This document shows positions 61,567 to 64,000 of a stretch of 64,000 nt of DNA, one piece after another (positions within the stretch are counted from its first letter, which is position 1; every line of letters starts with the position of its first letter). The translations under genes were made by a program, and so were the position numbers. The notes under the pieces were generated by a model. It ran no database searches. It saw only the letters and a program-made list of their open reading frames with translations, and was not told the origin of the DNA. Source of the stretch: Actinopolyspora erythraea (GTDB lineage: Bacteria > Actinomycetota > Actinomycetes > Mycobacteriales > Pseudonocardiaceae); assembly GCF_002263515.1 (NCBI RefSeq), contig NZ_CP022752.1:4526001-4590000 (forward strand), given 5' to 3'.

Positions 61567-61582
61567 CGACAAAATACTGTCG
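61567..61582. promoter_or_regulatory. operator 2, CGACA-N6-TGTCG
   Basis: Same half-sites around AAATAC, 72 nt from operator 1 centre to centre, in the AT-richer divergent gap between the regulator and the small plus-strand genes. Confidence 0.6.
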
Positions 61583-61645
61583 CATCAGATGGTCACGAGG
61601 AGCGAAAACAGCTGATCGCTCCGCGAAAAATAGGGAGCTTGTCGA

Positions 61646-61864
61646 ATGTCCCAGAGATACGAGACGTCCGGTTTCGGGGTGCGGGTGAGATGTCGTCACG
61701 AGGGTGGTGAGGGGGCGCTTCGGGTGTGGCGGTCACAGTGGACTCCCGGGGTGATCCGCATCGAGACGCCGACGGTCTACAACCGGACGGTGTGGACGGT
61801 GCGGCAGGCCCGGGAACTGCGGGCGGTGCTCGACGCGGCGATCCGGGCGAGTGAGCTCTCATGA
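61646..61864 (+). CDS. small hypothetical protein
   Basis: 72 residues, family not recognised. Beta-rich middle (RVRCRHEGGEGALRVWRSQW) and a C-terminal helix (WTVRQARELRAVLDAAIRAS). GGGAG lies 8 nt before the ATG. Its stop overlaps the next start (ATGA). It is divergent from the XRE regulator and may be controlled by the paired operators. Confidence 0.6.
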   Translation: MSQRYETSGFGVRVRCRHEGGEGALRVWRSQWTPGVIRIETPTVYNRTVWTVRQARELRAVLDAAIRASELS

Positions 61865-62103
61865 GCAGCCCGCACGCCGAGATCGCGATCCTGGCACGAC
61901 GCTGCGAGTGGCTGATGAGCGACGCGGCCTTCGCGCTGGGCTGGCGCCGTTACAGTCCGGCGCAGTGCCGTGATGCCGCCGCCGCGCTCGAAGAGTTCGC
62001 CACCGCCCTGCGTCAGCACGCCGAGACCCTGCCCGCCGGGGAACTTCCCGGTCATGAGCCGAACGGGCGGGCCGCCCCCGTCGAGGGGGATTCCGATGCC
62101 TGA
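61861..62103 (+). CDS. small helical hypothetical protein
   Basis: 80 residues, not recognised: AEIAILARRCEWLMSDAAFA, then RYSPAQCRDAAAALEEFATA, all predicted helix with an acidic disordered tail. Coupled to the genes on both sides by overlaps of 4 and 8 nt. Confidence 0.6.
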   Translation: MSSPHAEIAILARRCEWLMSDAAFALGWRRYSPAQCRDAAAALEEFATALRQHAETLPAGELPGHEPNGRAAPVEGDSDA

Positions 62104-62458
62104 GTCGTCACGGGGCGCCGCTCGCCGACGGAGCCGGGACGCGGCCACCAATCGCCACGGCGAACACACCATCCCCACAGCGGGGCCGGGTGCGTTCACC
62201 GTCCAGCGGCTACGACGAGAAGCAGGCCGCACCGGGCCCGAGGAGGTGCGGGCCGACGCGGCCCTGACCGAGATCATGCCCGCCCTCGGAGGAGGCCGGT
62301 TCACGCACTGGCGCGGCACGCTGCCGCTGTCGGCGGTGACAAAGCGCCGACCAGGTAGGGGCTATCTACCTGGTCGGCCCGCCCAGGCTACCGCGTCCGA
62401 CGAGCGGCCCTCGACGGCTCTGCTCGACCGTCTCCTGGCCGGGCTACGCACCTTGTAG
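62096..62458 (+). CDS. small basic hypothetical protein
   Basis: 120 residues from ATG 62096 (GAGGGGG 6 nt upstream; overlaps the previous stop). Arg-rich N-terminus (SSRGAARRRSRDAATNRHGE), then FTVQRLRREAGRTGPEEVRA and a C-terminal helix (TALLDRLLAGLRTL). A 13-bp hairpin lies inside the coding sequence at 62346. Frame support is mostly codon bias and the ribosome site, so this is less certain than its neighbours. Confidence 0.45.
   Translation: MPESSRGAARRRSRDAATNRHGEHTIPTAGPGAFTVQRLRREAGRTGPEEVRADAALTEIMPALGGGRFTHWRGTLPLSAVTKRRPGRGYLPGRPAQATASDERPSTALLDRLLAGLRTL
62346..62378. other. 13-bp perfect hairpin within the small basic gene
   Basis: GCCGACCAGGTAG / CTACCTGGTCGGC with a 7-nt loop. 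Such a long perfect stem inside a coding region is unusual; it may be a terminator or the remnant of an insertion. Confidence 0.5.
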
Positions 62459-62466
62459 CGAACACG

Positions 62467-62504
62467 GTCCGGTGCCGCTGACCCCCCGACACCCGGCACC
62501 GGAC
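62467..62504 (+). terminator. hairpin after the small gene operon
   Basis: Stem GTCCGGTGCCG / CGGCACCGGAC, 16-nt loop, 9 nt after the stop at 62458. Confidence 0.6.
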
Positions 62505-62512
62505 CATCCCCG

Positions 62513-62548
62513 CCCGGCCGGTGCCCACCCCCGAAGGCACCGGCCGGG
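62513..62548 (+). terminator. second hairpin of a tandem terminator
   Basis: Stem CCCGGCCGGTGCC / GGCACCGGCCGGG, 10-nt loop; a short A-run (GCGAAAAACCC) follows at ~62570. Together with 62467-62504 it insulates the upstream small genes from the RiPP precursor. The rest of the 300-nt gap is C-rich, with a weaker GTTCGGCG/CGCCGAAC repeat. Confidence 0.6.
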
Positions 62549-62758
62549 CCACCCCAGCGCGAAAAACCCCCACGACCACGGTTCGGCGACACCACCCCGA
62601 CCACCGCCGAACTGCTGCCGCCGGGCCGGTGCCTCCGCGTCAACCGCCGACCCGGCGGTATCCACCCGGTCGCTACCGGGAGTACCCGGCGGTTCTCCGA
62701 AGCCGTCGGGGACGACACGAGCAGGGCAGGACTGCCCGGAAAGGAAGGAGAACAGGTT

Positions 62759-63097
62759 ATGACAACGCCAACCAGTGAGCGCGACGAAACGTTCGCCCAC
62801 GAGCCGGTGGCCTCGCACTCGGCCCAGTTCCCGCTGGCACGCCCGCAGGATGAACAGCTCACCGGCCCCTTCTCACAACCGTGGGGACTGCGGAACATGG
62901 TCGCCGTCGGCGATCCGACGGACAGGGCACTGAACGGCCGCTACGACCACGACCGCCAGGTCGCCGTCGACGAGCGGGGCATGCCGCTGCACGAACTTCA
63001 CATGGGCATGACCACGACCAACATGGACGGCAACGAAGGCCCCTCCGAGGACTGGTCGGCCAAGGACTTCGCCCCGGACATGTCCGAATCGAACTGA
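62759..63097 (+). CDS. ATP-grasp-modified RiPP precursor peptide
   Basis: 112 residues. The leader has FPLARPQ (24-30) and PWGLRNM (41-47), then YDHDRQVAVDERGMPLHEL (62-80). The C-terminal core starts TTTNMDGNEG (85-94) and goes on SEDWSAKDFAPDMSESN. This is the layout of the putative ATP-grasp target RiPP family, whose core is rich in Thr and Asp/Glu that the partner ligase can join as side-chain esters or amides. AAGGAAGGAG lies ~9 nt before the ATG. The maturase gene starts 18 nt after the stop, so the two are one operon. The core sequence and ring pattern are not known to me. Confidence 0.8.
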   Translation: MTTPTSERDETFAHEPVASHSAQFPLARPQDEQLTGPFSQPWGLRNMVAVGDPTDRALNGRYDHDRQVAVDERGMPLHELHMGMTTTNMDGNEGPSEDWSAKDFAPDMSESN

Positions 63098-63115
63098 TCC
63101 GGAAAGGCTTCATCC

Positions 63116-64000
63116 GTGACAGTGCTCATCCTCGCCCGCGACATCGACCCCAGTGCGGACGCGATGGTCGAGGCCGTCCAACAACGCGGCACGCGGGTTC
63201 ATCGGGTGAACACCGGATGGTTTCCCGCGCGGCTCGGCCTGGCCGCCGAGCTGCGCGGGGATCGCTGGTGCGGACACCTGACCACTCCCACGCGCACCAT
63301 CGATCTGTCCGAGATCACCGGTGTGTACTACCGCGCACCCGAAGCGTTCCGGTTCCCGAACGAGTGGGAACCACAGGTACGCCAGCACGCGTTCCTCGAA
63401 GCGAAGTACGGCCTGGGTGGGGTGCTGGCCTCGCTACCCGCGATATGGGTCAACCATCCGTCCCGACTGGCCGACGCCGCGTACAAACCGGTGCAGCTCG
63501 CCACGGCGAGCCGGCTCGGCCTGTGCGTGCCCGAGACGGCGTTGACCAACGAGCCGACTTCGTTCACCTCGTTCGCGGTCCGGGGGCGAACGATCACGAA
63601 AATGCTCGGCAACACCAGCCTCACCAGCGACGACACCCACTCCGTTGCCTGGACACGGGTGCTCGACGCGGCCGACCTCGACGACCTGAACGGCATCGAG
63701 TCGACCGTGCATCTGGCCCAGCGATGGGTACCGAAGCGGGCCGAGGCACGTGTCATCGCGGTTGGTGACACGATCACTACCGTGCGTATCGAAGCGGGAA
63801 ACGCCGCGTCGCACGTGGACTGGCGCAGCGACATCGGAGCACTGCACTACGAGCTCGTCACCCCACCGCAGCGGGTCGCCGACGGCGTGCGCGCGCTGAT
63901 GCGGAGATTCGGTCTGCTGTACGGCGCGCTGGACTTCGTGATCACTCCCGAGGGCCAGTGGGTCTTCCTGGAGATCAACCCGGGCGGTCAGTACGGGTGG
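63116..64000 (+). CDS. ATP-grasp ribosomal peptide maturase (partial, runs off the right edge)
   Basis: At least 295 residues, no stop within the window. Start GTG 63116 with AAAGG 8 nt upstream. The N-terminal pre-ATP-grasp part reads TVLILARDIDPSADAMVEAV ... VHRVNTGWFPARLG. The centre has NHPSRLADAAYKPVQLATAS and LGLCVPETALTNEP; TITKMLGNTS gives a nucleotide-binding Lys. The C-terminal LYGALDFVITPEGQWVFLEI-NPGGQYGW holds the metal ligands Glu and Asn of the family signature (E-x-N-P-x-G-Q-[YW]-x-W). Members of this group (the SAV_5884-type maturases) activate acidic side chains of the precursor as acyl phosphates. A methyltransferase gene often follows, here beyond the window. Confidence 0.88.
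   Translation, partial: MTVLILARDIDPSADAMVEAVQQRGTRVHRVNTGWFPARLGLAAELRGDRWCGHLTTPTRTIDLSEITGVYYRAPEAFRFPNEWEPQVRQHAFLEAKYGLGGVLASLPAIWVNHPSRLADAAYKPVQLATASRLGLCVPETALTNEPTSFTSFAVRGRTITKMLGNTSLTSDDTHSVAWTRVLDAADLDDLNGIESTVHLAQRWVPKRAEARVIAVGDTITTVRIEAGNAASHVDWRSDIGALHYELVTPPQRVADGVRALMRRFGLLYGALDFVITPEGQWVFLEINPGGQYGW

Overview
The window comes from a very GC-rich actinobacterium, most likely a member of the Pseudonocardiales (Saccharopolyspora/Actinopolyspora-like). The basis is strong G/C third-position bias, GTG and TTG starts, a zinc-type S14, a one-locus ESX/type VII secretion system next to truA-rplQ, and DUF397/XRE pairs. No rRNA or tRNA gene and no CRISPR array was seen.

Region 1 (1-14,040) is a type VII secretion locus: a WXG100 substrate, an Hsp70-like/membrane 'secretion-associated' gene split by an apparent frameshift, eccC, eccD, mycP, eccB, eccE and a small gene translationally coupled to eccE. 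Region 2 (14,109-39,062, minus strand) is the translation/transcription core, read from high to low coordinates: rpsL-rpsG-fusA-tuf; rpsJ-rplC-rplD-rplW-rplB-rpsS-rplV-rpsC-rplP-rpmC-rpsQ; rplN-rplX-rplE-rpsN-rpsH-rplF-rplR-rpsE-rpmD-rplO; secY-adk-map; infA-rpmJ-rpsM-rpsK-rpsD-rpoA-rplQ-truA. A plus-strand methyltransferase and a structured repeat interrupt it between map and infA. Hairpin terminators separate rpsQ from rplN and rplO from secY.

Region 3 (39,606-46,773) is accessory: a 1430-residue protein with two degenerate ADP-ribosylglycohydrolase-like domains, a divergent AhpD-like/MocR pair, and a small coiled-coil gene under a LexA-like box. Region 4 (47,363-55,059) is rpoB-rpoC with a recognisable promoter and a strong terminator. 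Region 5 (55,624-64,000) is a variable segment upstream of rpoB: a TPR-CHAT protein with a degenerate catalytic site, a thioredoxin-fold protein, a duplicated XRE/DUF397 module (one copy truncated) with paired operators, and the start of an ATP-grasp RiPP (graspetide-type) cluster. Its precursor gene is complete and its maturase runs off the right edge.

Non-coding highlights are a ~110-nt dispersed hairpin element in three copies with compensatory base changes, an associated short palindromic box in five copies confined to convergent intergenic regions, and an identical 18-nt hairpin motif in the rpsJ and rpsL leaders.
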